From NCBI RefSeq assembly GCF_003044185.1, contig NZ_PYYB01000004.1, positions 1-64,000 of the forward strand: a DNA stretch of 64,000 nt, written 5' to 3'. The position numbers were made by a program, and so were the translations under genes. The notes beneath the pieces are model-generated. The model worked only from the letters and a program-made list of their open reading frames with translations, did no database searches and was not told the origin of the DNA. Source of the stretch: Paraconexibacter algicola (GTDB lineage: Bacteria; Actinomycetota; Thermoleophilia; Solirubrobacterales; Solirubrobacteraceae). Shown piece by piece: positions 24,470 to 35,233 of this stretch (position 1 is the first letter of the stretch; every line of letters begins with the position of its first letter).

Positions 24470-26125
24470 GTGCTCCACGAACTCCGCGTCGAGAACCTCC
24501 TCCTGATCGAGCGGGCCGAGCTGCGGCTCACGGCGGGCCTCAACGTCCTGACCGGGGAGACCGGCGCGGGCAAGACCGTGCTCGCGCACGCGCTCGACCT
24601 GCTGCTCGGCGGCAAGGCCCGGGCGGGCATCGTGCGCCCGGGGGCGTCCGAGGCGTGGGTCGAGGGGGTCTTCGACCTGCCCGACGCGCTGCGCGCGACG
24701 ATCGGGGACCGGCTGCCCGAGGACGCGGAGGACCTCGTGCTCGCGCGCCGCGTGAGCGCGGAGGGGCGCACCCGCGCCTACGTCGGCGGGCGGACCGCGA
24801 CGGTCTCCGACCTGCAGGAGATCGCGGCCGGCCTGATCTCGTTCTACGGGCAGCACGAGCACCGCAAGCTCACGCTGGCGACCGCGCAGCTGGACCTGCT
24901 CGACAGCGCCTGCGGGCCCGGGCACCTCGAGCGCCGGGCCGCGTTCGGCGCGGTCCACGCCCGGGCCCGGGGCCTGGAGCGGCGGCTGGAGGAGCTGCGC
25001 GAGGTCGCGGGCGCGCGCGAGCGCGAGCTCGACCTGCTGCAGTTCGAGCTCGCGGAGATCGAGGCGGCCGCGCCCGACGTGGCCGAGGCCGCCGAGCTGC
25101 GCGGCGCGCGCGAGCGGCTGCGCCACGTCGAGGCGCTGCGGCTGGCCGCGCACGAGGCGGCGGACGCGCTCGCGCCCGAGGACGGCGAAGGGGTCGTGTC
25201 GCTGCTCGGCGGCGGCGCGGCCGGCCTGGAGGGCGTCGGCGGCGTCGACGCCGAGCTCGACCGGCTGACCGAGCGGGTCCGGGCGCTGGGCTACGAGGCG
25301 CAGGACGTCGCGGGCGAGCTGCGCCGCTACGTCGACGGCCTCGACGCCGACCCGGAGGCGCTGGAGGCGACCGAGGAGCGGCTCACGGTGCTCGACCGGC
25401 TGCAGCGCAAGTACGGCGGGTCGATCGAGGCGGTGCTCGAGCACGCCGCGACCTGCCGCGCTCGCCGCGACGAGCTCCAGGGCGCCGAGGTGGCGATGGA
25501 GAACGCGACCGCGGAGCTCGACGCCGCCCGGGCCGAGCTCGACACCCGCGCCCGCGAGCTGCGCGCCGCCCGCGAGGCGCAGGCCCCGCTGTTCGCGCAG
25601 GCCGTGCGCGAGCGCCTCGGGGCGCTGGCGATGGAGGCCGCGCGGTTCGAGGTCGTCGTCACCGAGCGCGAGCCGACCGCCACGGGCGCCGACGCGGTCG
25701 AGTTCCTCATCGCGGCGAACCCGGGCGTGCCCGCCGGCCCGCTGCGCGACATCGCCTCGGGCGGCGAGCTCTCCCGCGTGATGCTCTCGATCATGGGCGT
25801 CGCCAACGACGGGTCGGGCGCGACGCTCGTGTTCGACGAGGTCGACGCCGGCATCGGCGGCGTCACCGCCCGGGCGGTCGGCGAGCAGCTGCGCGAGCTC
25901 GGGGCCGGGCGCCAGGTCGTCTGCATCACGCACCTGCCGCAGATCGCGTCGCTGGCCGCGCGGCACTTCTCGATCGAGAAGGACGTCAGCGTCGAGCCCG
26001 CGCGCACCACGGTGCGGACGCTCGAGCAGCGCGAGGTCGTCGGCGAGCTCGTCCGGATGCTCGGCGCGGAGGCCGACGACGTCGCCGCGCGACGGCACGC
26101 CAAGGAGCTGCTGAAGGCCGCCTGA
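24470..26125 (+). CDS. recN: DNA repair protein RecN
   Basis: 551 residues, GTG start chosen because VLHELRVENLLLIERAEL is the conserved N-terminus. This SMC-like ATPase acts early in double-strand-break repair. The Walker A is GETGAGKT, the Q-loop region ISFYGQHEHRKL, the ABC signature SGGELSRVML, the Walker B FDEVDAGIGG and the H-loop CITHLPQIA. Between them are two long coiled-coil arms rich in Ala, Arg and Glu (about 160-390). It has normal length and order for tlyA-nadK-recN. Confidence 0.96.
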   Translation: MLHELRVENLLLIERAELRLTAGLNVLTGETGAGKTVLAHALDLLLGGKARAGIVRPGASEAWVEGVFDLPDALRATIGDRLPEDAEDLVLARRVSAEGRTRAYVGGRTATVSDLQEIAAGLISFYGQHEHRKLTLATAQLDLLDSACGPGHLERRAAFGAVHARARGLERRLEELREVAGARERELDLLQFELAEIEAAAPDVAEAAELRGARERLRHVEALRLAAHEAADALAPEDGEGVVSLLGGGAAGLEGVGGVDAELDRLTERVRALGYEAQDVAGELRRYVDGLDADPEALEATEERLTVLDRLQRKYGGSIEAVLEHAATCRARRDELQGAEVAMENATAELDAARAELDTRARELRAAREAQAPLFAQAVRERLGALAMEAARFEVVVTEREPTATGADAVEFLIAANPGVPAGPLRDIASGGELSRVMLSIMGVANDGSGATLVFDEVDAGIGGVTARAVGEQLRELGAGRQVVCITHLPQIASLAARHFSIEKDVSVEPARTTVRTLEQREVVGELVRMLGAEADDVAARRHAKELLKAA

Positions 26126-26173
26126 GCGGCCCGCGGGAGGGACCGCGGACGGCGACCCGACGGGGGCGCGCCG

Positions 26174-26179
26174 TAGACT
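26174..26179 (+). promoter_or_regulatory. -10-like TAGACT before steA
   Basis: The hexamer ends 8 bases before the ATG. It is identical to the hexamers upstream of aroC and pyrG. Confidence 0.5.
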
Positions 26180-26187
26180 CGCGCGCA

Positions 26188-27381
26188 ATGGCGTTGCGCC
26201 GCCGGTCGACCGGATCCCAGCCCGTTGGCGGCTCGCCCGACCCCTCCGGGGTGCGGGTGGTGCGCGGGCCCGTGCGCCGCGGGCGCAAGACGAAGATGCT
26301 GGTCAAGCGCCTGCGTCCCGGCGAGGTCGCGGTGATCGACCACAAGGACCTCGACCGCGTCGGCGCCGAGGACCTCATCGCCGCCGGCGTCGTGTCGGTC
26401 CTCAACTGCCGCCCGTCGAGCAGCGGCACCTACCCGAACATGGGACCCCTGCTGCTCGTCCAGGCCGGCATCCACCTCGTGGACCTCGACGGCGACGGGA
26501 TCTTCGACGCGGTCGACGACGGGGACCCGATCGAGGTCCGCGGCGGCACCGTCCTCATCGACGGCGAGGTCGTCGCCACCGGGACCGTGCAGGAGCCCGC
26601 CGACGTCCGGGCCGCCAACGAGCAGGCGCGCGCCGACATCGGCGAGGCGCTCGAGGCGTTCGCGCGCAACACGATCGAGCACATGGTCGAGGAGCAGGAG
26701 CTGCTCTCCGGGCGCATCGAGCTGCCCCGGTTCGACACCGACTTCCGCGACCGGCCCGCGCTGATCGTCGTGCGCGGCGTCGACCACCAGTCCGACCTGC
26801 AGGCGCTGCGGCCGTACATCCGCGACGTCAAGCCCGTGCTCGTCGGGGTCGACGGTGGCGCCAACGCGATCCTCGAGGCGGGCTTCAGCCCCGACATGAT
26901 CGTCGGCGACATGGACTCCGCGCAGGAGCGCACGCTGCGCTGCGGCGCCGAGCTCGTCGTCCACGCCTACAGCGACGGCCGCGCGCCCGGCCGCGACCAC
27001 CTCGAGAGCCTCGGGCTCGCGCACAAGGTCGTACCGGCCCCGGGCACGAGCCAGGACGTCGCGATGCTCATCGCCGCCGAGAAGGGCGCGGAGCTGATCG
27101 TCTCGGTCGGCGCCCAGCTCAACCTCATGGAGTTCCTCGACAAGAACCGGCGGGGGATGAGCTCGACGTTCCTCACCCGCCTGCGGCTCGGCGAGATCAT
27201 CGTCGACGCCAAGGGCGTCAGCCGGCTGTACCGGCCGCTGCCGCGCGCCGCCCCGATCTGGCTCGTCCTGCTCACCGGGTTCGTGACGCTCGTCGCGGTC
27301 GTGCTGCTCACGCCCGGGCTGCGCGAGGTCGCCGACCTGCTGTGGCTGAAGCTCCGCGTCCTGCTGGGCTTCGACCTGTGA
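26188..27381 (+). CDS. steA: SteA-like cytokinetic ring protein (thiamine pyrophosphokinase-like domain)
   Basis: 397 residues. A basic N-terminus leads to KTKMLVKRLRPGEVAVIDHKDLDRVGAEDL, the characteristic opening of the family. DGDGIFDAVDDGD follows, and then a TPPK-like catalytic fold (VGVDGGANAILEAGFSPDMIVGDMDS, APGTSQDVAMLIAAEKGA). A C-terminal membrane helix (IWLVLLTGFVTLVAVVLLTP) anchors it. SteA acts with SteB in septal peptidoglycan hydrolysis during division in corynebacteria; this function is assigned by similarity and by the adjacent steB. Confidence 0.85.
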   Translation: MALRRRSTGSQPVGGSPDPSGVRVVRGPVRRGRKTKMLVKRLRPGEVAVIDHKDLDRVGAEDLIAAGVVSVLNCRPSSSGTYPNMGPLLLVQAGIHLVDLDGDGIFDAVDDGDPIEVRGGTVLIDGEVVATGTVQEPADVRAANEQARADIGEALEAFARNTIEHMVEEQELLSGRIELPRFDTDFRDRPALIVVRGVDHQSDLQALRPYIRDVKPVLVGVDGGANAILEAGFSPDMIVGDMDSAQERTLRCGAELVVHAYSDGRAPGRDHLESLGLAHKVVPAPGTSQDVAMLIAAEKGAELIVSVGAQLNLMEFLDKNRRGMSSTFLTRLRLGEIIVDAKGVSRLYRPLPRAAPIWLVLLTGFVTLVAVVLLTPGLREVADLLWLKLRVLLGFDL

Positions 27382-27413
27382 CCACCTCCGATCGCTAGCC
27401 TCCCGGCCGCCTC

Positions 27414-28280
27414 GTGTTCGACTTCCGCTACCACGCGCTCTCGCTCGTCGCCGTCTTCGTCGCCCTGCTCATCGGGCTGCTCCTCGGCGTCGCGATCGGG
27501 GACGAGGGCCTCGTCTCCAGCGCCGAGCGCCAGCTGCGCTCGAACCTGCGCTCCGACGTCGCCGACGCCAACCGGCGCGCCGACGAGCTGCGCGCCGACG
27601 TCGCCGAGAGCCAGCGGTTCGCCTCCGAGGTGTACGCGCCGCTCGTCGCCGACCGGCTGCTCGGGCAGCGCGTCGCCGTGCTCTTCCTGGGGGAGGGCTC
27701 CGAGGACCTCGCCGACGACGTCCGCACCGCCCTGGAGGACACCGGCGGCCGGGTCGTGGCGGTCGGCGTGGTGCGCGAGCCGCTGGACGTGCCGCAGCTC
27801 GCCCAGCGCGCCGCCGACACCCGCTACGAGAACCTCGCGGTCGGCGACGAGGACCTCGCGCAGGCGCTCGGCGTCCGCATGGGCGTCCAGCTGGTCTCCG
27901 GCGGCGAGCTGCTGGGCCGCCTGCGCCCGACGCTCTTCCGCACCCTCAACGGCTCCCTCGACGACGTCACGATGGTCGTCCTGATCCGCCGCCCGCCGAA
28001 GCTCGAGGGCGCGCCGGAGCGCACCCGCGCCGGGTTCGAGGAGGGCTTCGTGCAGGGCCTGCGGGAGACCGCGATGCGCGTGGTCGGCGCGGAGGACTCC
28101 GACGCCGACCCGTCCCAGATCGGCTGGTACGAGGACCGTGACCTGTCCAGCGTCGACGCGCTGGACCGCATCGAGGGCCGGGCCGGGCTCGTCCTGACCC
28201 TGGCCGGAGCCGAGGGGACCTTCGGCATCAAGGACAGCGCCGACGCCCTGTTGCCCGACGTGGTGGGAGGAACACCATGA
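27414..28280 (+). CDS. steB: SteB-like / MctB-family membrane-anchored protein
   Basis: 288 residues, GTG start. The N-terminus FDFRYHALSLVAVFVALLIGLLLGVAIGD is diagnostic of the family annotated as copper transporter MctB (DUF3186), now linked to SteB. One N-terminal helix is followed by a coiled coil (AERQLRSNLRSDVADANRRADELRADVAES, about 38-67) and an extracytoplasmic alpha/beta domain. Adjacency to SteA supports a shared division role. The C-terminal stop overlaps the next ATG, which has a GGGAGGAA ribosome site inside this gene. Confidence 0.82.
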   Translation: MFDFRYHALSLVAVFVALLIGLLLGVAIGDEGLVSSAERQLRSNLRSDVADANRRADELRADVAESQRFASEVYAPLVADRLLGQRVAVLFLGEGSEDLADDVRTALEDTGGRVVAVGVVREPLDVPQLAQRAADTRYENLAVGDEDLAQALGVRMGVQLVSGGELLGRLRPTLFRTLNGSLDDVTMVVLIRRPPKLEGAPERTRAGFEEGFVQGLRETAMRVVGAEDSDADPSQIGWYEDRDLSSVDALDRIEGRAGLVLTLAGAEGTFGIKDSADALLPDVVGGTP

Positions 28281-29158
28281 ACCTCACCAGCGACCGCTCG
28301 CTGGGACAGCTGCTCGACACGTCCTTCGCGCTCTACCGCGCGCACCTGGGGCTGTTCCTGCTGCTCGCGGCCGGGGTCGTCATCCCGGTCGACCTGATCG
28401 TCGGCGGGATCGGCCTCGGGCAGCTCACCGCCGGCTACGACGAGAGTCCCTCCGCCGCCGAGACGCTCGTGCCCAGCGCCGTCTCCGCGCTGGTGACCGT
28501 GCCGCTGATCACGGCGATGCAGGTCCGCGCGATCCTCGCGATCGAGCAGGGACGGACCCCGACCGCGGGCGAGGCGGTCCGCGAGGGCCTGGACGTCTTC
28601 ACCCCGCTGCTGGTCGTCGTCGTGCTCGCCGGCCTCGTCACGATCCTCGGCTTCCTCGCGCTGATCATCCCCGGCATCTACCTGCTGACGCACCTGGCGG
28701 TCGCCGCGCAGGTGGTCGCGGTCGAGGGCCGCACCGGCGGGGAGGCGCTGCGCCGCTCGTTCGAGCTCGTGCGCGGCAACGCCTGGTGGACGCTCGGCGT
28801 CCTGCTGGTGATCAACCTGCTCGCGGGCATCGTCGGCGGCATCGCCACGCTGCCGGCGGTCGGGCTGGCCGAGAGCAGCGACAGCGCGCTGCCGCTGCTG
28901 ATCGCCGCGATCATCGTCGAGCCGTTCACGCTCTCCTTCCAGGCGCTCGCCACGACGGTCCTGTTCTTCACGCTCGTCGCCCGCTCGACCGGGGTCGGTG
29001 CGGCCGATGGGCCGTCCGGCGCCGGGCCGGGCACCGCACCGTCGCAGGACGACGCCTTCCGCGCCCCCGAGGCGCCCTGGCAGCCGCCCGGCTTCACCGA
29101 CCTGCCGCCGCCGCCCCGCCCGCCCGCCGGGTGGGAGCCGCCGCGCCCCGGCTCCTGA
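28277..29158 (+). CDS. Multi-pass membrane protein, glycerophosphodiesterase-membrane-domain-like
   Basis: 293 residues with about six hydrophobic segments. The pattern (SLGQLLDTSFALYRAHLGLFLLLA; then IIPGIYLLTHLAVAAQVVAVEG and ALRRSFELVRGNAWWTLGVLL) is that of the family also fused to some glycerophosphodiester phosphodiesterases, here without a catalytic domain. A Pro-rich cytoplasmic tail (about 45 residues, PPPPRPPAGWEPP) ends it. The function is unknown. Its place between steB and an MraY-like gene suggests an envelope role. Confidence 0.65.
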   Translation: MNLTSDRSLGQLLDTSFALYRAHLGLFLLLAAGVVIPVDLIVGGIGLGQLTAGYDESPSAAETLVPSAVSALVTVPLITAMQVRAILAIEQGRTPTAGEAVREGLDVFTPLLVVVVLAGLVTILGFLALIIPGIYLLTHLAVAAQVVAVEGRTGGEALRRSFELVRGNAWWTLGVLLVINLLAGIVGGIATLPAVGLAESSDSALPLLIAAIIVEPFTLSFQALATTVLFFTLVARSTGVGAADGPSGAGPGTAPSQDDAFRAPEAPWQPPGFTDLPPPPRPPAGWEPPRPGS

Positions 29159-29202
29159 GCGATCCCGGGCGGGCCGCAGGGCGGGTCGTCCGCGCCCTCA
29201 GC

Positions 29203-29208
29203 TAGGTT
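29203..29208 (+). promoter_or_regulatory. -10-like TAGGTT before the MraY-like gene
   Basis: The hexamer ends 8 bases before the GTG start at 29217. Confidence 0.45.
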
Positions 29209-29216
29209 GCCCGTCC

Positions 29217-31728
<2,512 letters not shown>

Positions 31729-31731
31729 GCC

Positions 31732-32898
31732 GTGCGGCGCGCCGACGCGGCCGAGCGCGAGCGCCTGCACGCGCTCTTCGGCGAGCTGTGCGCGATCCGC
31801 TCGGTGACGGGCGAGGAGCGCGCGATCGCCGACCGCGTGACGGCCGAGCTGACCGGCCTGGGCCTCGCGGTCCACGAGGACGGCACGGCCGCGGAGACGG
31901 GCCTGGGCAGCGGCAACCTGCTGGTCCGGATCCCCGCGGCGCACCCGACCGACCGGTCGGTCGGGTTGTGCGCGCACCTGGACACCGTGCCGCACGACGG
32001 GGTCGTCGAGCCCGTCCGGGTGGACGGGGGGTGGGAGAGCGCGGGGGAGACGATCCTCGGGGCCGACAACAAGGCCGCGCTCGCCGTGCTGCTCGTCGCC
32101 GCCCGTCGGCTGGTGGCCGAGGGGGCCCCGGTCGGCGTCGAGCTGCTGCTGACCGCGGGAGAGGAGACCGCACTGCTGGGCGCCTCGGCGTTCGACGTCT
32201 CGACGCTGCGCTGCGACCTCGGCTACGTCTACGACCACGCGTCCCCGATCGGGGAGATCGCGCTCGCGTCCCCGACCTACTACCGGATCGAGGGCCACTT
32301 CCTCGGTGCCGCGGCCCACGCCGGGATCCGTCCCGAGACGGGGCGCAGCGCGGTCCGGGCCGCGGCCCGGGCGGTCGTCGCGATGCCGCACGGCCGGCTC
32401 GACGACCAGACCACCGCGAACGCCGGGCACGTGCGCGGCGGGCCCGCCGGGGCGACGAACGTCGTGCCGGAGCACGCGACGGTCCTCGCCGAGGTCCGCT
32501 CCCTGGACGCCGCCCGGGCGGAGGAGGTCGTCGGGCAGGTCGTCGACGCGTTCCACGACGCCGCCAACGACCCGGACGCCCCGTGCGACCTGGACCTGCA
32601 GGTCGCCCGCCTCTTCGCCGGCTACCGGCAGGCGCCCGACCTGCCCGCGGTCCGCATCGCCGAGGAGGCGCTGCGCGCGTGCGGCTACGCGCCGCGCCAC
32701 ATCGTCACCGGGGGCGGCACCGACGCCAACGCGATCATCGCCGCCGGCGGGCCGCCGTTCGTGAACCTCGCCAACGGCACCGAGCGCAACCACCAGACCT
32801 CCGAGCGCGTCAGCGACCAGGCGCTCGAGGACATGCTCGACCTCACCTTCGCGCTGCTCGACGCCGCGGCGGACCCCCGGTTCGCGCCGGAAGCGTGA
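31732..32898 (+). CDS. M20/M42-type metallopeptidase (PepT-like)
   Basis: 388 residues, GTG start 3 bases after the pyrG stop. Two-zinc ligands are visible: His and Asp in CAHLDTVPHDG, the bridging Asp in LGADNKAALA, the catalytic Glu pair in TAGEETALLGASAFD, Asp in YVYDHAS and the last His in ERNHQTSERV. A lid domain lies between about 190 and 295. It most resembles actinobacterial tripeptide aminopeptidase-like M20 enzymes; the peptide substrate is not predictable. The 24-bp palindrome at 31943-31966 lies in this gene. Confidence 0.88.
   Translation: MRRADAAERERLHALFGELCAIRSVTGEERAIADRVTAELTGLGLAVHEDGTAAETGLGSGNLLVRIPAAHPTDRSVGLCAHLDTVPHDGVVEPVRVDGGWESAGETILGADNKAALAVLLVAARRLVAEGAPVGVELLLTAGEETALLGASAFDVSTLRCDLGYVYDHASPIGEIALASPTYYRIEGHFLGAAAHAGIRPETGRSAVRAAARAVVAMPHGRLDDQTTANAGHVRGGPAGATNVVPEHATVLAEVRSLDAARAEEVVGQVVDAFHDAANDPDAPCDLDLQVARLFAGYRQAPDLPAVRIAEEALRACGYAPRHIVTGGGTDANAIIAAGGPPFVNLANGTERNHQTSERVSDQALEDMLDLTFALLDAAADPRFAPEA
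31943..31966. repeat. Dispersed palindrome, copy 2, extended to 24 bp
   Basis: This is the longest copy: the core ACCGACCGGTCGGT is flanked so that 12 bases on each side of the centre (31954/31955) are exact reverse complements. It encodes H-P-T-D-R-S-V-G within the peptidase, just before the metal-binding CAHLD segment. Confidence 0.85.
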
Positions 32899-32961
32899 CA
32901 GCGCACCCCTGATCGCGTGACGGCGGCCGTCGGTGCGCCCGAGCGGTGCTTGGGTGCGGCC

Positions 32962-33588
32962 ATGTGGTTCGCCATCCTCACCCCGGGCACGCACGAGTGC
33001 CGACCGATCGCGGAGCCCGGCGTGGCGACGCTCTACTGCTGGAACGACATCGCGCGGATCCGCATCGACGGCCCCGCGCACGACGTCGCCTCGGGCCTGC
33101 GGATGCTCCGCGCGTCGCTGCGCCGGCGCGGGCAGGCCGGGCACGACCCGCGCTGCTTCGTCTGCGGCTGCCCCTACCCGGTCCCCGACCCCGACGGGGT
33201 GCTCCGGGAGGCGGGGCCGCCCGACCCGGAGGGCCTCGCGATGCCCGCCGACGCCGCCGACCATCAGCCGCCCGAGCACGGCCCCGCCACGCTGCTGCTC
33301 GTCCACCTCGCCGACGACGTACATGACGTGCGGGACGAGGAGGCCCTCGTCGTCCTCGCGGGCACGTCGGTCGCGATGCTCGTGCCGCTCGACGCGCTCG
33401 ACCACGTCGGCCCGCTGCTGTCCCAGACCGCCGCGACGCTCGAGCCCGCCCGCTGCGAGGCGTGCGACGCGGTCGCCCCCGGCGGGGCGCGTGCGGGCGG
33501 GCCCGGTCGCGCGGAGCGCCGGGCCACCGCGCGCGCCGCGGCACGCGCGGACCGCCGCGGACACGCCCGCCGCGGGCGCGCGGCCTGA
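32962..33588 (+). CDS. Uncharacterised protein with cysteine pairs
   Basis: About 208 residues from ATG 32962; a GTG at 32917 would add 15 residues. I do not recognise the family. Visible are a compact N-terminal part (MWFAILTPGTHECRPIAEPG), a CFVCGCPYP motif in the middle and CEACDAV near residue 172, which could form a zinc site. A very basic Arg/Ala/Gly-rich tail of about 45 residues suggests nucleic-acid or acidic-surface binding. It lies between the M20-type peptidase and DUF3866 genes. Function not assigned. Confidence 0.55.
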   Translation: MWFAILTPGTHECRPIAEPGVATLYCWNDIARIRIDGPAHDVASGLRMLRASLRRRGQAGHDPRCFVCGCPYPVPDPDGVLREAGPPDPEGLAMPADAADHQPPEHGPATLLLVHLADDVHDVRDEEALVVLAGTSVAMLVPLDALDHVGPLLSQTAATLEPARCEACDAVAPGGARAGGPGRAERRATARAAARADRRGHARRGRAA

Positions 33589-33602
33589 GCGGCGCGATCC
33601 CG

Positions 33603-33608
33603 TAGGGT
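33603..33608 (+). promoter_or_regulatory. -10-like TAGGGT before the DUF3866 gene
   Basis: The hexamer ends 7 bases before the ATG at 33616. Confidence 0.45.
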
Positions 33609-33615
33609 CGCCGCG

Positions 33616-34659
33616 ATGCTCGTCCTGCGCCGCGGCACCGTCCTGCACGCCGATCCCCCCGAGGGGACCCAGCAGGCGTTCACCGTCGAGATCGAGGGGC
33701 GGGAGCGGCGCGCCTTCGGGGACGTCGCGCTGCACGGCGAGACGGCCGCCGGCGACGACGTCGTCGTCAACACGCAGGCGGTCGACCTCGCGCTCGGCAG
33801 CGGCGGGGCGGACGTCCTGCACGTGAACCTCACGCGCGGGCTCGGCCGGTCGGGCGTGCCCGGCGCGCACGTGATGAAGCTGAACTACACGTCGCTGCAG
33901 CACGCCGTGCTCCCGGTCGAGGGGGAGGACCTGCACGTCCCGCTCGGCCGGCCCGCCGCGGTGTTCGGCCTGCACGGCCAGCTCGCGCCGATCGCCTGGG
34001 CGTTCTCCCGCACGGCCTCCGGCGGGCGCCTGGGCTACGTCCAGACCGCCGGCGGTGCGCTGCCGGGCGGGCACTCCCGCGTCGTCGCCCGGATGCTCGA
34101 CGAGGGCCTGCTCGCCGGCCACCTCACCGCGGCGCCCGCGTTCGGCGGGCAGGGCGAGGCGATCACCACCGCCGGGGCGCTCCAGCACGGCCTGCACGAC
34201 CTCGGCTGGGACGCCGCCGTCGTCGGTCCCGGCCCGGGCATCCTCGGCTCCGGCAGCGCGCTCGGCCACGGCGGCCTGATCGCGCTCGACAGCGCGCACA
34301 CGGGATTGGCGCTCGGCTGCCGCGTCGTCCTCTGCGCGCGGATGAGCAGCGGGGACCCGCGGCCGCGCCACCAGGGGCTCAGCCACCACACCGCGACCGT
34401 CCTGCGGCTGCTGCTGGCGCCCGTCGAGGTCGCGCTGCCGGTGGGGCCCGCACGCACCCCGGATGCCGACGGCGTCCTGCCCGTGGCGCGCGTCACCGGC
34501 CTCGGCCACACGGTCACCGAGCTCGACGCGGACCTCGACGGCTACCGGGCGAGCGGCCTGCCGGCCCGCACGATGGGCCGCTCGATCGACGAGGACGCGC
34601 CGTTCTTCGCGGCGGCGCTCGCCTGTGGCGCCGCCCTGGCTGCGAGGATCACCCCGTGA
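33616..34659 (+). CDS. DUF3866 family protein
   Basis: 347 residues, a family of unknown function found mainly in actinobacteria and some firmicutes. Family-typical blocks are NTQAVDLALGSGGADVLHVNLTRG, GAHVMKLNYTSLQ, YVQTAGGALPGGHSRVV, GGQGEAITTAGAL, VVGPGPGILGSGSALGHGGL and the H-rich GLSHHTATVL. The Gly-rich loops look like ligand-binding turns. There is no signal peptide or membrane helix, so it should be cytoplasmic. It is coupled to the NUDIX gene by a 4-base overlap, as often seen. Confidence 0.85.
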   Translation: MLVLRRGTVLHADPPEGTQQAFTVEIEGRERRAFGDVALHGETAAGDDVVVNTQAVDLALGSGGADVLHVNLTRGLGRSGVPGAHVMKLNYTSLQHAVLPVEGEDLHVPLGRPAAVFGLHGQLAPIAWAFSRTASGGRLGYVQTAGGALPGGHSRVVARMLDEGLLAGHLTAAPAFGGQGEAITTAGALQHGLHDLGWDAAVVGPGPGILGSGSALGHGGLIALDSAHTGLALGCRVVLCARMSSGDPRPRHQGLSHHTATVLRLLLAPVEVALPVGPARTPDADGVLPVARVTGLGHTVTELDADLDGYRASGLPARTMGRSIDEDAPFFAAALACGAALAARITP

Positions 34660-35204
34660 GCGAGCGCGATTTCGAGCACGTCGGCGGCGAGCTGATCTAC
34701 GAGGGCCGGATCATCTCGGTCCGCCGCGACCGGTTCCGCTACCCCGACGGGGAGACCGTCGAGCGGGAGGTCATCACCCATCCGGGGGCCGTCGCGGTGC
34801 TGGCCGTCGACGACGACGTCGTCCACCTCGTGCGGCAGCCCCGCGAGGCGGTCGGCGACCCCGACGTCCTGGAGATCCCCGCCGGACGCCGCGACAAGGA
34901 CGGCGAGCCGCCGCTGGAGTGCGCCAAGCGCGAGCTCGCCGAGGAGATCGGCAAGGCCGCCGACCACTGGGAGCACCTCAAGGACATGTACGCCGCCGTC
35001 GGCGTGCTCGGCGAGGTCGTCACGATCTACCGGGCCACCGGCCTGCGCGACGTGCCGTTCGAGGACTCCGGCGAGAACGAGCGGATCGAGCTCGTCGCCT
35101 GGCCGCTGGACGACCTCGACGGCGCGATCGCCGCCACGCGGGACTCGAAGACGCTCGTCGCGCTGCTCTGGCTGAAGGCCGAGCGCGCCGCCGCCCGCGC
35201 CTGA
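34656..35204 (+). CDS. NUDIX hydrolase, ADP-ribose pyrophosphatase type
   Basis: 182 residues, GTG start. The NUDIX box is present as PAGRRDKDGEPPLECAKRELAEEIG, with the catalytic REL-EE helix and one extra residue before the first Glu, a variant usual in actinobacterial members. VHLVRQPREAVGDPDVLEIPAG precedes it, as in ADP-ribose pyrophosphatases. It probably hydrolyses ADP-ribose or related nucleoside diphosphates. In many actinobacteria xerD follows this gene directly; here 4 kb of other genes intervene. Confidence 0.9.
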   Translation: MSERDFEHVGGELIYEGRIISVRRDRFRYPDGETVEREVITHPGAVAVLAVDDDVVHLVRQPREAVGDPDVLEIPAGRRDKDGEPPLECAKRELAEEIGKAADHWEHLKDMYAAVGVLGEVVTIYRATGLRDVPFEDSGENERIELVAWPLDDLDGAIAATRDSKTLVALLWLKAERAAARA

Positions 35205-35216
35205 CCGCGACCACCG

Positions 35217-35233
35217 GCGCCCGTACGGGGCGC
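35217..35233. terminator. Bidirectional hairpin between convergent genes
   Basis: GCGCCC (35217-35222) and GGGCGC (35228-35233) form a short GC stem. It fills the gap between the NUDIX stop and the stop of the convergent PucR-type regulator. Confidence 0.45.
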
